A DNA stretch of 64,000 nucleotides from contig JAJDBQ010000104.1 of NCBI GenBank assembly GCA_029261255.1, positions 1 through 64,000 of the forward strand. The letters are read 5' to 3'. Source of the DNA: Nitrospirales bacterium (GTDB lineage Bacteria > Nitrospirota > Nitrospiria > Nitrospirales > UBA8639). The position numbers were made by a program, and so were the translations under genes. Each line of letters begins with the position of its first letter. Position 1 is the stretch's first letter. Below are positions 1-9,638 of this stretch, piece after piece. Under the pieces are notes generated by a model. That model was not told the origin of the DNA. It saw nothing but the letters and a program-made list of their open reading frames with translations, and did no database searches.

Positions 1-196
1 GATGTTCAGGTATTTGAGCTTCGGGAAGGGTTTTGAGTAAGCCCAGGATTTCTGAGCGATTTTTTAGCATCCCACAAGCCAACTCTCCAATGACATATGG
101 ATGGATCAGAACCAGCTCTTCCTGCAGTAAGGATATGAGGCAGGTACTTCCAGTTCTGAGATGATTCACCCAGACGGATGTATCTACCAGGGTCAT
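1..196 (-). CDS. vapC: VapC-like PIN-domain toxin (3' end cut by window edge)
   Basis: Toxin half of a type II toxin-antitoxin module; PIN-domain toxins of this family are Mg-dependent endoribonucleases that act on tRNA or rRNA. The 65 visible residues begin MTLVDTSVWVNHLR, the usual PIN start with the first acidic active-site residue (D5), followed by HPYVIGELACG with the second conserved acid (E in GEL). The ATG overlaps the antitoxin stop codon in an ATGA arrangement, so the two are translationally coupled. The C-terminal half, which should hold the last acidic residues, lies beyond the window start. Family assignment is firm; target and activity are unknown. Confidence 0.85.
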   Translation of the reverse strand, partial: MTLVDTSVWVNHLRTGSTCLISLLQEELVLIHPYVIGELACGMLKNRSEILGLLKTLPEAQIPEH

Positions 197-393
197 GGCT
201 TGGAGACGGATCGGCGTCGCGGGGTTAATTTGAGTTGCTTCTCTGATCCTCCTAAGTGAGCCAGTCGAAGGGCGGCTTCTTTGGAAATGAGGGCCTCCAG
301 GCCTAGCCGAACTAAGGAAGTCTTCTCTTGAACTCCAGTCAGCTTTGCGGCTTTACGAAGGAGCTGCTCGTCGATATTCAATGTCGTTCTCAT
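193..393 (-). CDS. vapB: VapB-like antitoxin
   Basis: Antitoxin of 66 residues, partner of the PIN toxin that follows with a 4-nt ATGA overlap. It starts MRTTLNIDEQLLRKAAKLTG, the N-terminal beta strand and helix of the VapB type found in many bacteria, then a region rich in Leu and Ala (SLVRLGLEALISKEAA) that forms the ribbon-helix-helix core, and a short basic C-terminus that would wrap the toxin. An in-frame start 54 nt upstream is possible, but it would add residues unlike the family and would translate through the palindrome described below, so the MRTT start is chosen. By family analogy it represses its own operon. Confidence 0.85.
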   Translation of the reverse strand: MRTTLNIDEQLLRKAAKLTGVQEKTSLVRLGLEALISKEAALRLAHLGGSEKQLKLTPRRRSVSKP

Positions 394-401
394 GTGTATA
401 A

Positions 402-422
402 GTATGCACGATTTATGCATAC
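402..422. promoter_or_regulatory. Probable VapB operator palindrome
   Basis: A perfect inverted repeat, GTATGCA and TGCATAC separated by 7 nt, sits 9 nt upstream of the vapB start. Autoregulatory antitoxins with ribbon-helix-helix folds typically bind such palindromes. The position is seen; the function is inferred. Confidence 0.5.
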
Positions 423-562
423 AAGTAAATCCCATGTTTATCCACATATAGCCAATATCTGAGGGCTTTACCCCTTCGGTGGGAAGGGCTAGGATATCAT
501 TCAGTTTCTCAATCTCTATCTCTTCTTCTGCTTCTTAAAAAGGAGGGGGAAAGACGTAATTC

Positions 563-3500
563 ATGCCTCTGCAAGCGTTTCATCCAGTCATTCAAGAATG
601 GTTCTCCACGACGTTGGGGGAGCCGACGGATGTGCAGCAGGCCAGTTGGCCAGCGATTCAGTCTGGAAAACATGCGCTGATTTCTGCCCCTACTGGATCG
701 GGGAAAACTCTCGCCGCTTTTTTGACTTGTATCGACCGATTATTGCATCAGGCGATTCATGGGGAGTTGGTTGATGGTATTCAGGTCATCTACGTGTCGC
801 CTCTTCGTGCGCTGAGTCATGATATCCATAAAAATTTACAGCAGCCATTAGATGAGATCAGTCAACTGGCGCTGTCTGCCGGTTTGCTGAGTCCCAATAT
901 TCGGGTCGAGGTCCGAACTGGAGATACGCCCCCTGCGCAACGGCAACGACTTCTCAAACACCCACCGCATATTTTAGTCACGACCCCAGAAACGTTATTC
1001 CTGATGGTGACCGCCAAACGGAGCCGAGAATTATTAACCGGTGTGCATACTGTGATCGTTGATGAAATTCATGCCCTGGCGCCTAATAAACGAGGTGCAC
1101 ATCTTGCCCTGTCGTTGGAACGGTTAGATGTGGTGACCAAGCAGCGGTTAGTTCGCATTGGTTTGTCGGCGACGCAACGACCGTTAGAACAAGTTGCGCA
1201 GTTTCTTGTGGGTGAGTCTGCATATCGGAAGAAGGACCAGCAAGGGTCTCTCTTTGAATCGGCAGATTGTCACATTGTGGATGTGGGACATCGACGAACG
1301 TTGGACTTGCACGTGGAAGTACCTCAGGATGAATTGGGTGCGGTTGCGTCCAATGCGATCTGGTCTGAAGTGTATGACCGTATTGCGGCTTTGGCTGAGC
1401 AACATCGTTCGACGTTGGTCTTTGTGAATACGCGACGCTTGGCGGAACGTATTGCCCATCACTTAAGTGAGCGGGTGGGTGAGGATCAAGTGGCCTCGCA
1501 TCACGGCAGTTTGTCTCGAAAACTCCGGCTGGCCGCTGAGGATCGTTTAAAGACCGGAAAAATAAAGGTGATGGTGGCGACGGCGTCGTTGGAGTTAGGA
1601 ATTGATATTGGGTTTATTGATGTGGTGTGCCAAATTGGTTCGCCTCGTGCTATTGCCACGTGTCTTCAGCGTGTGGGCCGGGCAGGTCACTGGGTTGGGG
1701 CGGTGCCTAAAGGTCGAATATTTTGTACCACACGAGATGAGTTGGTGGAATGTGCAGCGGTAGTACGAGCCATTCGACAGGGGCAATTGGAATCCATTGA
1801 GATCCCGTCGGCACCCCTCGATATTCTCATTCAACATCTTATTGCGGAAGTGGCGGCGCAGGAATGGGATGTGCGGGTGTTGTTTGATCTGTGTCGGTCA
1901 GCCTATCCCTATCGGGAGATCACTTGGGAAACATTTGAATCGTTGATAGATCTCATCGCAGAAGGATTTGTGCCTGGACGTCGTCGATTATATGCCTACT
2001 TGAGTTATGACCGACGTGAAGGTCGACTTCGACCTCGACGAGGCGGGCGGTTGGCGGCTTTGACTTCTGGCGGCGCTATTCCCGAGACGGCCACCTATTC
2101 GGTTGTTGCTGAGCCTGACGGCACGGTCGTGGGCACGGTCGACGAAGATTTTGCCATTGAGAGTTTGGCGGGTGACATTATGTTGCTTGGAACTACGTCG
2201 TGGCGCATCAGGGCCATTGAAACAGGAAAAGTGCGGGTGGAAGATGCTCATGGTCAGCCACCTAATATTCCTTTTTGGCGCGGTGAAGCTCCTTCACGCT
2301 CGAAGGAACTGTCGCATGCTGTGGCAGAGGTCAGGCTGATTATTCATCAATTGCTGGAGCAGGGTGCGACGTCTGGGGATGTTTCCGCACGACAGCAATT
2401 ATTTGAGGAATGTGGGGTGGATGCCGCCGGGGCTGATCAATTGTTGGCCTATGTGGCTGGTGGCGTGCAAGTTTTGGGTGGTGTACCGACGCAAGACTGT
2501 ATAATTGCCGAACGATTCTTTGATGAAGCGGGGGGTATGCAACTCGTGGTGCATGCGCCATTTGGTGGACGACTCAATCGTGCGTGGGGGTTGGCTCTCC
2601 GTAAACGATTTTGTGTGAATTTTGATTTTGAATTGCAAGCCGCAGCCACCGATGATGGATTGGTGCTTTCTCTTGGCGAACAACATAGCTTTCCATTGGA
2701 GTCGATCTTTCAATTTCTCCAACCGAAGACCGTGCGAGATGTGTTGATTCAAGCCACCTTGGCGACGCCATTGTTTATGACACGGTGGCGATGGAATATC
2801 AGCCGTTCATTAGCCCTCTTACGGTTTCAGAAAGGGAAGCGAGTGCCAGTTCACCTTCAGCGAATGCGAGCTGAAGATCTGCTCGCAGCAGCCTTCCCTA
2901 TGGCGGCGGCGTGTGGAGACAATCATGTGGGCGATATTCCCGTGCCGGAGCATCCGTTGGTAAAGGAAACGTTACGAGATTGTTTGACTGAAGCGATGGA
3001 TATCGAGGGCCTCCGTCGAGTATTGGAGCACATCGATACTCAGTTGATTCAAGTTCGGGCGGTCGAATCTCCCGTCCCGTCACTTTTTGCCCATGAAATT
3101 TTGAATGCCAATCCGTACGCATTTTTGGATGATGCCCCGTTGGAGGAACGACGAGCTCGAGCCGTTAATCTTCGGCGAACATTACCTGCTTCCTTCGATG
3201 GGAAAATTGGGGCATTAGATCCACTGGCTATTGAGGCCGTTCTTGAGGAAGCGTGGCCGCGAGTGCGAGATGAGGACGAGGTTTATGATGTGTTGCACGT
3301 TATGGGATGGCTGCCAAAGAGCGATGGAGAAGCCTGGCGTGATGAGTTAGAACGTCTCGTAGCCAAAGACCGAGCCCTGTTTCTTCGCGTCAGGCCTGAA
3401 GAGTCTCTAGGAGCGACGAGTATCGAAGGATGGACGACTCAAGAACATGTGGCGCGCGTTCACGTGTTATTTCCCCAAGTAGACGTTCTGGCTGGCAAAC

Positions 3501-4939
3501 AAGAGCCATGGGTGAATGATGAAACCGAAACCCATTCATCTGAATCGGCCGCTCTCTATGTGGTGCAAGGGTGGATGCCTCATATCGGGCCTATCACTAT
3601 GCCGGAATTGTCCGATCGTTTAGGGATAGCAACTTCCCATGTTTCTCAGGCATTACTCCAATTGGAAGACCAAGGACAAATCCTACGCGGCCGATTTCGC
3701 CCTCATACTCCCTCGCCCTTCCAGGGAGAGGGCAGGGGTGAGGGTAAAGTCGAGCAACTACAAGACGATGAGTGGTGCGACCGCAGTCTTTTAGCTCGCA
3801 TTCATCGTCGAACGGTCACAGCGTTACGTCGGGAAATTGAACCAGTGGCCGCTTCAGATTTTATGCGATTTCTGTTTCGCTGGCAGCATTGTGCGGCAGG
3901 TTCACAACTGCATGGCGAAGCGGGACTTCGCGAAGTCCTCGCCCAGTTAGGCGGATATGAAACCTCTGCGTCTGCTTGGGAAGGCTCTGTTCTCAAAGCC
4001 CGTGTTGCGAATTACAAACCTGAATGGCTCGACAATCTCTGTCTGAGAGGTGAAGTGACTTGGGGACGACTCACGCCGCCAGACATGAAACCGAATCTGC
4101 GACCGGTTGTCGAGGGCGAGTCATTTCGGCGCATCACACCAACGAGCATGGCCCCCATCAGTTTTGTGTGGCGCGAAAATATCGAGTGGATGTTGGCATT
4201 GGCTCGACCTGGTAAGGCTTCTGGCCCTCTGAGTATTCGATTAAGTTTGAGTGGTGTGGCAGAAGCGATCTATGAATGCTTGGAGCAGCGAGGCGCGTGT
4301 TTTTTTTCAGATCTAACCATTCGTACGGGTCATGTGGCTGCGGAAGTTGAGCAAGCGTTGTGGGAGCTTGTAGCAACTGGATTAGTCACGGCGGATGGGT
4401 TTGATCCCTTGCGCGCATTAGTTGATCCCCGGCGACGACGAGCGGAAGGGAAAGATCGTGCCAGACGACCACGCCATAGTGCCGGACGTTGGGCCTTGTT
4501 TGAAGGGCACGCCCTAGATTCAGAAGCAGAAGCGACTTCGAAGGTTCATCCCCATGAGCAGTGGGCTAAACAATTGGCGCGTCGTTATGGCGTGATTTTC
4601 AGTGATGTATTGAAACGGGAATCTCTTCCTCTGACCTGGCGTGAGTTGCTCATCCAATATCGAAAAATGGAATGGCGTGGGGAAATGCGAGGCGGACGTT
4701 TTGTGGATGGATTTACGGGTGAACAATTCGCGTTACCTGAAGCCGTTGAAGCCCTGCGAGCTATCCGTCGAGACCCACAAGCCGGTTCGCAAGACATTCG
4801 CCTGGCACCAGCTGATCCACTCAATCTTGTCGGGATCATTCTTCCTGGAGATCGCATTTCCTCGCATACCTCCAAACCCATTCTCTTTCGAGATGGAGCG
4901 CAAACCCTCGATGCGCGTCCTGTGATGAGTCTCGCGTAA
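563..4939 (+). CDS. lhr: Large Lhr-type DEAD/DEAH-box helicase
   Basis: ATP-dependent superfamily 2 helicase of 1458 residues, close to the length of full Lhr proteins. Lhr translocates 3' to 5' on single-stranded DNA and unwinds DNA or RNA:DNA hybrids in repair. Visible motifs: Walker A APTGSGKT at residues 42-49, DEIH at about 167-170, LSAT near 201, the helicase C-terminal block with ATASLELGIDIG, and QRVGRAGH near 369-376. The C-terminal half carries the Lhr winged-helix/core and long extension. An AGGAGGGGG stretch lies upstream of the ATG. Residues 1048-1061 (HTPSPFQGEGRGEG) are encoded by a palindromic repeat that appears inserted in frame. One base separates the stop from the next gene, so the two are probably cotranscribed. 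Confidence 0.93.
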   Translation: MPLQAFHPVIQEWFSTTLGEPTDVQQASWPAIQSGKHALISAPTGSGKTLAAFLTCIDRLLHQAIHGELVDGIQVIYVSPLRALSHDIHKNLQQPLDEISQLALSAGLLSPNIRVEVRTGDTPPAQRQRLLKHPPHILVTTPETLFLMVTAKRSRELLTGVHTVIVDEIHALAPNKRGAHLALSLERLDVVTKQRLVRIGLSATQRPLEQVAQFLVGESAYRKKDQQGSLFESADCHIVDVGHRRTLDLHVEVPQDELGAVASNAIWSEVYDRIAALAEQHRSTLVFVNTRRLAERIAHHLSERVGEDQVASHHGSLSRKLRLAAEDRLKTGKIKVMVATASLELGIDIGFIDVVCQIGSPRAIATCLQRVGRAGHWVGAVPKGRIFCTTRDELVECAAVVRAIRQGQLESIEIPSAPLDILIQHLIAEVAAQEWDVRVLFDLCRSAYPYREITWETFESLIDLIAEGFVPGRRRLYAYLSYDRREGRLRPRRGGRLAALTSGGAIPETATYSVVAEPDGTVVGTVDEDFAIESLAGDIMLLGTTSWRIRAIETGKVRVEDAHGQPPNIPFWRGEAPSRSKELSHAVAEVRLIIHQLLEQGATSGDVSARQQLFEECGVDAAGADQLLAYVAGGVQVLGGVPTQDCIIAERFFDEAGGMQLVVHAPFGGRLNRAWGLALRKRFCVNFDFELQAAATDDGLVLSLGEQHSFPLESIFQFLQPKTVRDVLIQATLATPLFMTRWRWNISRSLALLRFQKGKRVPVHLQRMRAEDLLAAAFPMAAACGDNHVGDIPVPEHPLVKETLRDCLTEAMDIEGLRRVLEHIDTQLIQVRAVESPVPSLFAHEILNANPYAFLDDAPLEERRARAVNLRRTLPASFDGKIGALDPLAIEAVLEEAWPRVRDEDEVYDVLHVMGWLPKSDGEAWRDELERLVAKDRALFLRVRPEESLGATSIEGWTTQEHVARVHVLFPQVDVLAGKQEPWVNDETETHSSESAALYVVQGWMPHIGPITMPELSDRLGIATSHVSQALLQLEDQGQILRGRFRPHTPSPFQGEGRGEGKVEQLQDDEWCDRSLLARIHRRTVTALRREIEPVAASDFMRFLFRWQHCAAGSQLHGEAGLREVLAQLGGYETSASAWEGSVLKARVANYKPEWLDNLCLRGEVTWGRLTPPDMKPNLRPVVEGESFRRITPTSMAPISFVWRENIEWMLALARPGKASGPLSIRLSLSGVAEAIYECLEQRGACFFSDLTIRTGHVAAEVEQALWELVATGLVTADGFDPLRALVDPRRRRAEGKDRARRPRHSAGRWALFEGHALDSEAEATSKVHPHEQWAKQLARRYGVIFSDVLKRESLPLTWRELLIQYRKMEWRGEMRGGRFVDGFTGEQFALPEAVEALRAIRRDPQAGSQDIRLAPADPLNLVGIILPGDRISSHTSKPILFRDGAQTLDARPVMSLA
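3704..3745 (+). repeat. REP-like palindrome inserted in frame in lhr
   Basis: A 42-nt tract with interrupted dyad symmetry (CCCTCGCCCTTC against GGGAGAGGGCAGGGG) that encodes HTPSPFQGEGRGEG. Related G/C-rich CCCTC/GAGGG sequence occurs in intergenic DNA at about 13358-13397, so this is a dispersed repeat found here inside a gene. The reading frame stays open through it. Confidence 0.7.
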
Positions 4940-4940
4940 A

Positions 4941-5936
4941 TTGAATAGTCAATCGGCCCGATCCTCTCAAAGCCTCAAGCAGGCGGTAGTCCTTGGCTGC
5001 CTTCTTGTTGGAATTCTTTCTGTTCTGTTTCTCCCGATGCCGTCACATACTTTTTTGTGGAAAGCCGTGAACAATTTCGGTCACGTGCCATTGTTCGGGC
5101 TCGTGGCCATAGTGTTGTTGTGGATTTCTAGGACACTTACGAAGCCATCACGCTGGTCGAGTATTCGACATTATGGTCTTTCCCTATTGGGAGTGTTAGC
5201 TCTTGCGTTCCTGACTGAGGGACTACAATCGTTCGACATCGCGCGGCAGACGAGCCTCTCTGATGTCTTTCACGACATTGTAGGAGCAATCTGTGGACTG
5301 GCACTATTCTTCACCTATGATGCACATCTTCCTGAGGCATGGGTGAAATGGCGAAAACGCCCTCGAAAATTCATCCTTCACGTGTGTGTGATCCTGGTTC
5401 TTGGGATTACGCTTCTGCCTGTGATTGAATGGACTTATGTGTATTGGGATCGAGCCAATCGCTTTCCGTCTTTTGTACAATTTTCTTCAGAGTGGGAAAT
5501 GAAATTTGTTAAGGCGAGAGATAGTAAACTTCAGATTGTGGTACCACCGGTGGGATGGGAGAAATCAACTGATGACCTTGTGGGACAGGTGAAATTTCAT
5601 CTGAAGAAATACCCAGGGATTCTCTTAGATGAACCCTATCCTGATTGGCGAGGATATACGTATTTGCAGTTTGAAATTTTTTCCGAGTTATCACACCCAC
5701 AACAAATGGCTATTCGAATTGATGATGCGGAGTACAACCGTACCTATACGGATGGATTCAATCGGCGCATCATGGTGTTGCCTGGCATCAACCATATCCA
5801 AATAACAATAGAAGATATTCAACGGTCACCAGTAAGCCGAGAAATGGATATGAGTTCGATCAGGAAAGTTCTACTGTTTACCGTCAGCCCACCAGAAGAA
5901 TTTACCCTCTACTTCGATAATCTCCGCCTAGAATAA
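4941..5936 (+). CDS. VanZ-like membrane protein with C-terminal beta-sandwich-like domain
   Basis: Protein of 331 residues. The N-terminal part holds four predicted membrane segments and the VanZ-family signature: a TEGLQ motif followed by R-x-x-SLSDVFHDIVGAICG. After a fifth hydrophobic segment (residues about 145-165) comes a roughly 165-residue extracytoplasmic domain with DWRGYTYLQFEI, an IRIDD motif and a closing YFDNLRLE. This end resembles carbohydrate-binding-like beta-sandwich modules seen fused to VanZ domains. VanZ itself is linked to glycopeptide resistance in Gram-positives; most relatives have no known role. Translation starts at a TTG one base after the lhr stop, suggesting coupling. 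Function here is unknown; a cell-envelope role is an inference. Confidence 0.75.
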   Translation: MNSQSARSSQSLKQAVVLGCLLVGILSVLFLPMPSHTFLWKAVNNFGHVPLFGLVAIVLLWISRTLTKPSRWSSIRHYGLSLLGVLALAFLTEGLQSFDIARQTSLSDVFHDIVGAICGLALFFTYDAHLPEAWVKWRKRPRKFILHVCVILVLGITLLPVIEWTYVYWDRANRFPSFVQFSSEWEMKFVKARDSKLQIVVPPVGWEKSTDDLVGQVKFHLKKYPGILLDEPYPDWRGYTYLQFEIFSELSHPQQMAIRIDDAEYNRTYTDGFNRRIMVLPGINHIQITIEDIQRSPVSREMDMSSIRKVLLFTVSPPEEFTLYFDNLRLE

Positions 5937-5940
5937 GTGA

Positions 5941-6150
5941 TCTGTTGCAGAAATCCGCCAGCGGTGTTCCCTGCCTTCGCGCTCGCCGCTGAAGCCAGCT
6001 TTGGCGCGCAAGCAGCCGTAGAGGCTTCGCGCAGGCAGGTCGCCAAATTCCCGTGCTCATGTACAGCATGTATGCTCCGTGCATCCAAATGCCTGCGGTC
6101 TTGCTGGACGAACTTTTGAGCAAGCCGGAAGCCTTTGAGATTCAACCCTT
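5941..6150 (+). repeat. Intergenic composite repeat, copy A
   Basis: Degenerate copy of the family described at 16939-17122. It starts CTGTTGCAGAAATCCGCCAG, holds a long internal module (GCTTCGCGCAGGCAGGTCG), the GTGCTCATGTACAG / TGTATGCTCCGTGC dyad and GGTCTTGCTGGACGAACTT, and ends with an ATTCAACC-type tail. It lies directly behind the VanZ-like gene. Confidence 0.75.
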
Positions 6151-6695
6151 CTGCCAGCGCTTTAGCTCATGCGGATTGTTCTTCAATCCCTCATCCATCA
6201 ATAGGTCCAGCCGGAATGGGCAAGGATGCCTTAAGAAGCTTTCTACAAGAATGATTCCTTCATTCTGGGCTCTACACGGATGAGTGCTGTCGGAACGTCA
6301 TGAGTGAGTGCCGACCGAAAACCATAGGGTTGATCTTGTTCGGGCATTTGAATTCCTTGAAATTCTATTCTTAATTTTTGAAATAAAAATTTGCTGAATC
6401 TTGTGATATTTTCCGGAAGGTTATTGATTGTTATAGGTAAATAGGCATGGCGCCAGTCTTGCTCTGTGAAAGACAAGAGAAAGCAAATATTGGCTTTCCC
6501 AGTATGCCATCTACGAATGGTGGGCTATCCTCGTCTTGTGTTCATGAAAGGTTGATCATCCTTGTCATTCATGTAAAAGCATGATGAGTGGGATGGAAGG
6601 GATGAGAACAATGTAGAGAAGTCAGACCAAGTAGTGTTAATTGAAATCTAGAATATGCCTATGTGTTGATCCGTTTATTTTATGGAGGTGCGGCC
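6151..6695. other. Intergenic region without a clear gene
   Basis: About 545 bases between the repeat and the secreted propeller gene. No convincing gene. A reverse-strand open frame (6243-6476) has no good start or ribosome site and no recognised motif; it could be a decayed fragment. The 3' end holds the GGAGG ribosome-binding site for the next gene. Confidence 0.4.
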
Positions 6696-9638
6696 ATGAG
6701 AAGAACCACGAACGATCAAGGGATCGAACCATCACGACAGCTCTCTACTTGCTGGGTCGCAGGAAAGTCTCTTGCGGCTTTTTTTGTCCTGTTTGCCCTT
6801 GCCTGCCTCTCTCCCGTGTTTCTCACCTTGGCCCATGCAGCTCCAAGCGAGACCACTCGGGTGAGTGTGTCGAGTAGTGGGGAGGAGGGAAATGGATCGA
6901 GTGATCCATTGTATTCATTTTCCAGGGCTTCAATCAGCGCTGATGGGCGTTATGTGTTCTTTCGCTCCTATGCGACGAATTTCGTGCCTGGGGATTCCAA
7001 TGACTTAGACGATTTATTTCTCTATGACCGGCAAACCAGTACCACCTCGCGGATAACCGACTCAAGCATTGCGCAGCGCCTATTGTTTCGTGATTCCCAA
7101 GCAATCACTCCTGATGGGCGTTATGTCGCCTATAGTGCAGGGCAAAATCAATTTGGTTATCGTACCGCATCAATTTTTGTCTATGATCGGCAAACTGGAA
7201 GCACGGAGAAAGTGAATATTGAAGGAGTGGGTAGTTTGTTCCGTAGCCCAACCCTGAGTGCCGACGGGCGATATGTGGCCTTTGCATCCGTGTTCATTGG
7301 TGACCCGTCTTATCCAATTGACAGTGCCTCGAGCGTCTACATTCATGATCGGCAGACCGGAGGGACAACACTGATCAGTGGGAGTGGGTTTGGTTTTAGC
7401 GAATCACCCTCGATGAGTGCTAATGGTCGGTATGTGGTGTTTCGCTCTAATGTACCAAACTTAGTGGTAGCCGATACTAATAGCACTTACGATGTCTTTG
7501 TCTATGACCAGCAGGCTGGAGATACGTCACGAGTGAGTCTGTCGAGTAGTGGCGAACAAGGGGCTCTTCCAAGTTTCGGCGCCTCCATCAGTGCTGATGG
7601 ACGCTATGTCGCATTCTCCTCCGCGGCAGACAATTTGGTGGTGGGAGATACGAATGATGCTACGGATGTGTTTGTTCACGATCGACAGAGCAGAAGTACG
7701 ACACGCGTGAGCGTGTCGAGTAGTGGGGAAGAAGGCAGTGGCACGAATCCTTCGATCAGCGCTGATGGGCGGTTTGTGATGTTTGAATCTGGCGCCACCA
7801 ATTTGGTGACAGGGGATATCAACGATTCAGTGGATGTCTTTGTCCATGACCGACAAGCCGGAACGACGTCGCGCGTGAGTATCTCAAGCAGTGGGGAAGA
7901 AGGGAATGACCGGAGCGAGGATTCTGCAATGAGTGCCAATGGGCGCTACGTGGTGTTTGATTCCGAGGCGACCAATTTAGTGCCAGGGGATACCAATGGT
8001 TTCGATGACGTGTTTGTCCATGAACGCGGCGGCCCGGTTAGTGCAACTCAACCATTAACGGTCAGACTCTTTGGCGTAGGCACTGGCACGGTGACGAGCG
8101 GTACAGCAGGGATCGATTGTGGTGTAGATTGTTCAGAAGACTATTTGCCTGGCAGCTTGATCACGCTTACTGCCACTCCCGATGCAGACTCTGTGTTTAT
8201 GGGGTGGAGTCGAGGCACGGATTGGAGTGGTACGAGCTGCAGTGGCACCGACACGTGTACGGTGGTCATGACTCAAGCTCATACGGTGATGGCGGAATTT
8301 GCACCTCTTGGAGGGGGGCGGCTTGTGTCTATGGAGTATGTCCGATTGGTGGCCAACTCGGAAGTGAATGGCAATCCTTGGACGTCCATCGCAGAATTGA
8401 CTCTGTTAGATCAATTCGGAGCGCCACTGGATAAAAGCAACTGGACCTTGGTGTCGGCGGATAGTGAAGAGTTGGTTGGCGAAAATGGGGTAGCTGAAAA
8501 TGCCTTTGACGGCAATCCGTCGACTATCTGGCATACCACATGGCCGGGTGTCCCCGGCCACCCGCATGAGATCGTCATCCGTCTCGGGACGAGATCCCAA
8601 GTCGTGAGTGGCTTCCGCTATCTGCCCCGGCAAGATGGTGGTGAGAATGGTCGAATTGCCGAGTATCAGTTCTACGGGAGTCGGTCTACTTTTTCCTGGG
8701 GTGCACCATTAGCTGTCGGCACGTTTGCGAATACGGCTGAAGAGCAGCAGGTGGCCTTTGGGGAAGATCTACGCTACATCCGCTTGGTGGCACTGTCGGA
8801 AGTCAATGGTAATCCTTGGACATCCATGGCGGAACTGACTGTACTGGATGAGAATGGAACACCATTAGATAAAACCAATTGGACCCTACAGTCGGTGGAC
8901 AGCGAAGAGTTGATTGGTGAGAACGCCGCGGCGATCAATGCCTTTGATGGGAATCCATCCACGTTTTGGCATACTCAATGGTCGGGTGGCTCTCCGTCAC
9001 ACCCACATGAAATCATCATTGATCTCGGAGAACAGCAAGCGGTGAGCGGTTTCGGGTATCTACCACGGCAAGACGGTGGGACCAATGGTCAAATTGCGAT
9101 GTTTCGATTTTACGGGAGCACTGACGGCGTCAATTGGGGTTTCCAACTGGCCGAGGGAACATTTGCTGATACGGACCAGGATCAACAGGTTGCGTTTGAC
9201 GGCACGCGCTATCTCTCGTTAGTGGCCAACTCGGAAGTGAATGGGAATCCGTGGACAAGTGTGGCTGAACTAACGGTGCTCGATCGTTTTGGAATGCCTC
9301 TCGATAAGGGCGATTGGAAGGTGGTGTCTGTGTTTAGTCAAGAATTAGTGGGTGAAAATGGCGCGGCACGCAATGCCTTTGATGGCAATCCGACAACGTT
9401 CTGGCATACACGGTGGTCTAGTGGCAATGATTCACATCCGCATAGCCTCAGGATTGACCTTGGGAGAGCCCAAGAGATTAGTGGCATTCGCTACCTCCCG
9501 CGGCAGGATGGTGGGACCAATGGTCGGATTGCAGAATATTCGTTCTCTGGCAGTCCAAGATTGAGAGGCGGTTTCAAGCCGTTGGCGTCAGGGGTGTTTG
9601 CTGATACGGATCAAGAACAGGAAGTGCTTTTTCCATGA
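6696..9638 (+). CDS. Secreted TolB-like beta-propeller with InlB-type repeat and three discoidin (F5/8C) domains
   Basis: Large exported protein, 980 residues from the ATG preceded by GGAGG; an in-frame TTG 33 nt earlier lacks such a site. The signal peptide ends near LTLAHA. Next come seven WD40/TolB-like repeats of about 60 residues, each with a S-I-S-A-D-G-R-Y-V core and an F-V-H-D-R-Q-like strand, which would close a seven-bladed propeller. A GTGTVTSG...CGVDC segment typical of divergent InlB B-repeat domains follows. Last are three discoidin-like modules of about 145 residues, each with NSEVNGNPWTS, NAFDGNPST-W-H-T and YLPRQDGG. Such modules bind glycans or surfaces. The gene overlaps the oxidase gene by 4 nt, so the proteins are probably made together. 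The ligand is unknown. Confidence 0.85.
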   Translation: MRRTTNDQGIEPSRQLSTCWVAGKSLAAFFVLFALACLSPVFLTLAHAAPSETTRVSVSSSGEEGNGSSDPLYSFSRASISADGRYVFFRSYATNFVPGDSNDLDDLFLYDRQTSTTSRITDSSIAQRLLFRDSQAITPDGRYVAYSAGQNQFGYRTASIFVYDRQTGSTEKVNIEGVGSLFRSPTLSADGRYVAFASVFIGDPSYPIDSASSVYIHDRQTGGTTLISGSGFGFSESPSMSANGRYVVFRSNVPNLVVADTNSTYDVFVYDQQAGDTSRVSLSSSGEQGALPSFGASISADGRYVAFSSAADNLVVGDTNDATDVFVHDRQSRSTTRVSVSSSGEEGSGTNPSISADGRFVMFESGATNLVTGDINDSVDVFVHDRQAGTTSRVSISSSGEEGNDRSEDSAMSANGRYVVFDSEATNLVPGDTNGFDDVFVHERGGPVSATQPLTVRLFGVGTGTVTSGTAGIDCGVDCSEDYLPGSLITLTATPDADSVFMGWSRGTDWSGTSCSGTDTCTVVMTQAHTVMAEFAPLGGGRLVSMEYVRLVANSEVNGNPWTSIAELTLLDQFGAPLDKSNWTLVSADSEELVGENGVAENAFDGNPSTIWHTTWPGVPGHPHEIVIRLGTRSQVVSGFRYLPRQDGGENGRIAEYQFYGSRSTFSWGAPLAVGTFANTAEEQQVAFGEDLRYIRLVALSEVNGNPWTSMAELTVLDENGTPLDKTNWTLQSVDSEELIGENAAAINAFDGNPSTFWHTQWSGGSPSHPHEIIIDLGEQQAVSGFGYLPRQDGGTNGQIAMFRFYGSTDGVNWGFQLAEGTFADTDQDQQVAFDGTRYLSLVANSEVNGNPWTSVAELTVLDRFGMPLDKGDWKVVSVFSQELVGENGAARNAFDGNPTTFWHTRWSSGNDSHPHSLRIDLGRAQEISGIRYLPRQDGGTNGRIAEYSFSGSPRLRGGFKPLASGVFADTDQEQEVLFP
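8335..9630 (+). repeat. Three tandem discoidin-module repeats
   Basis: Three in-frame units of about 430-435 nt, starting near 8335, 8773 and 9208. Each encodes one discoidin-like module. They are clearly similar at DNA level but less uniform than the four copies in the next gene. Confidence 0.8.

Noticed and set aside
6243-6476. 77-codon reverse frame between repeat A and the propeller gene
   Set aside because: TTG start without a ribosome site, no recognised motif; kept only as a possible decayed fragment.
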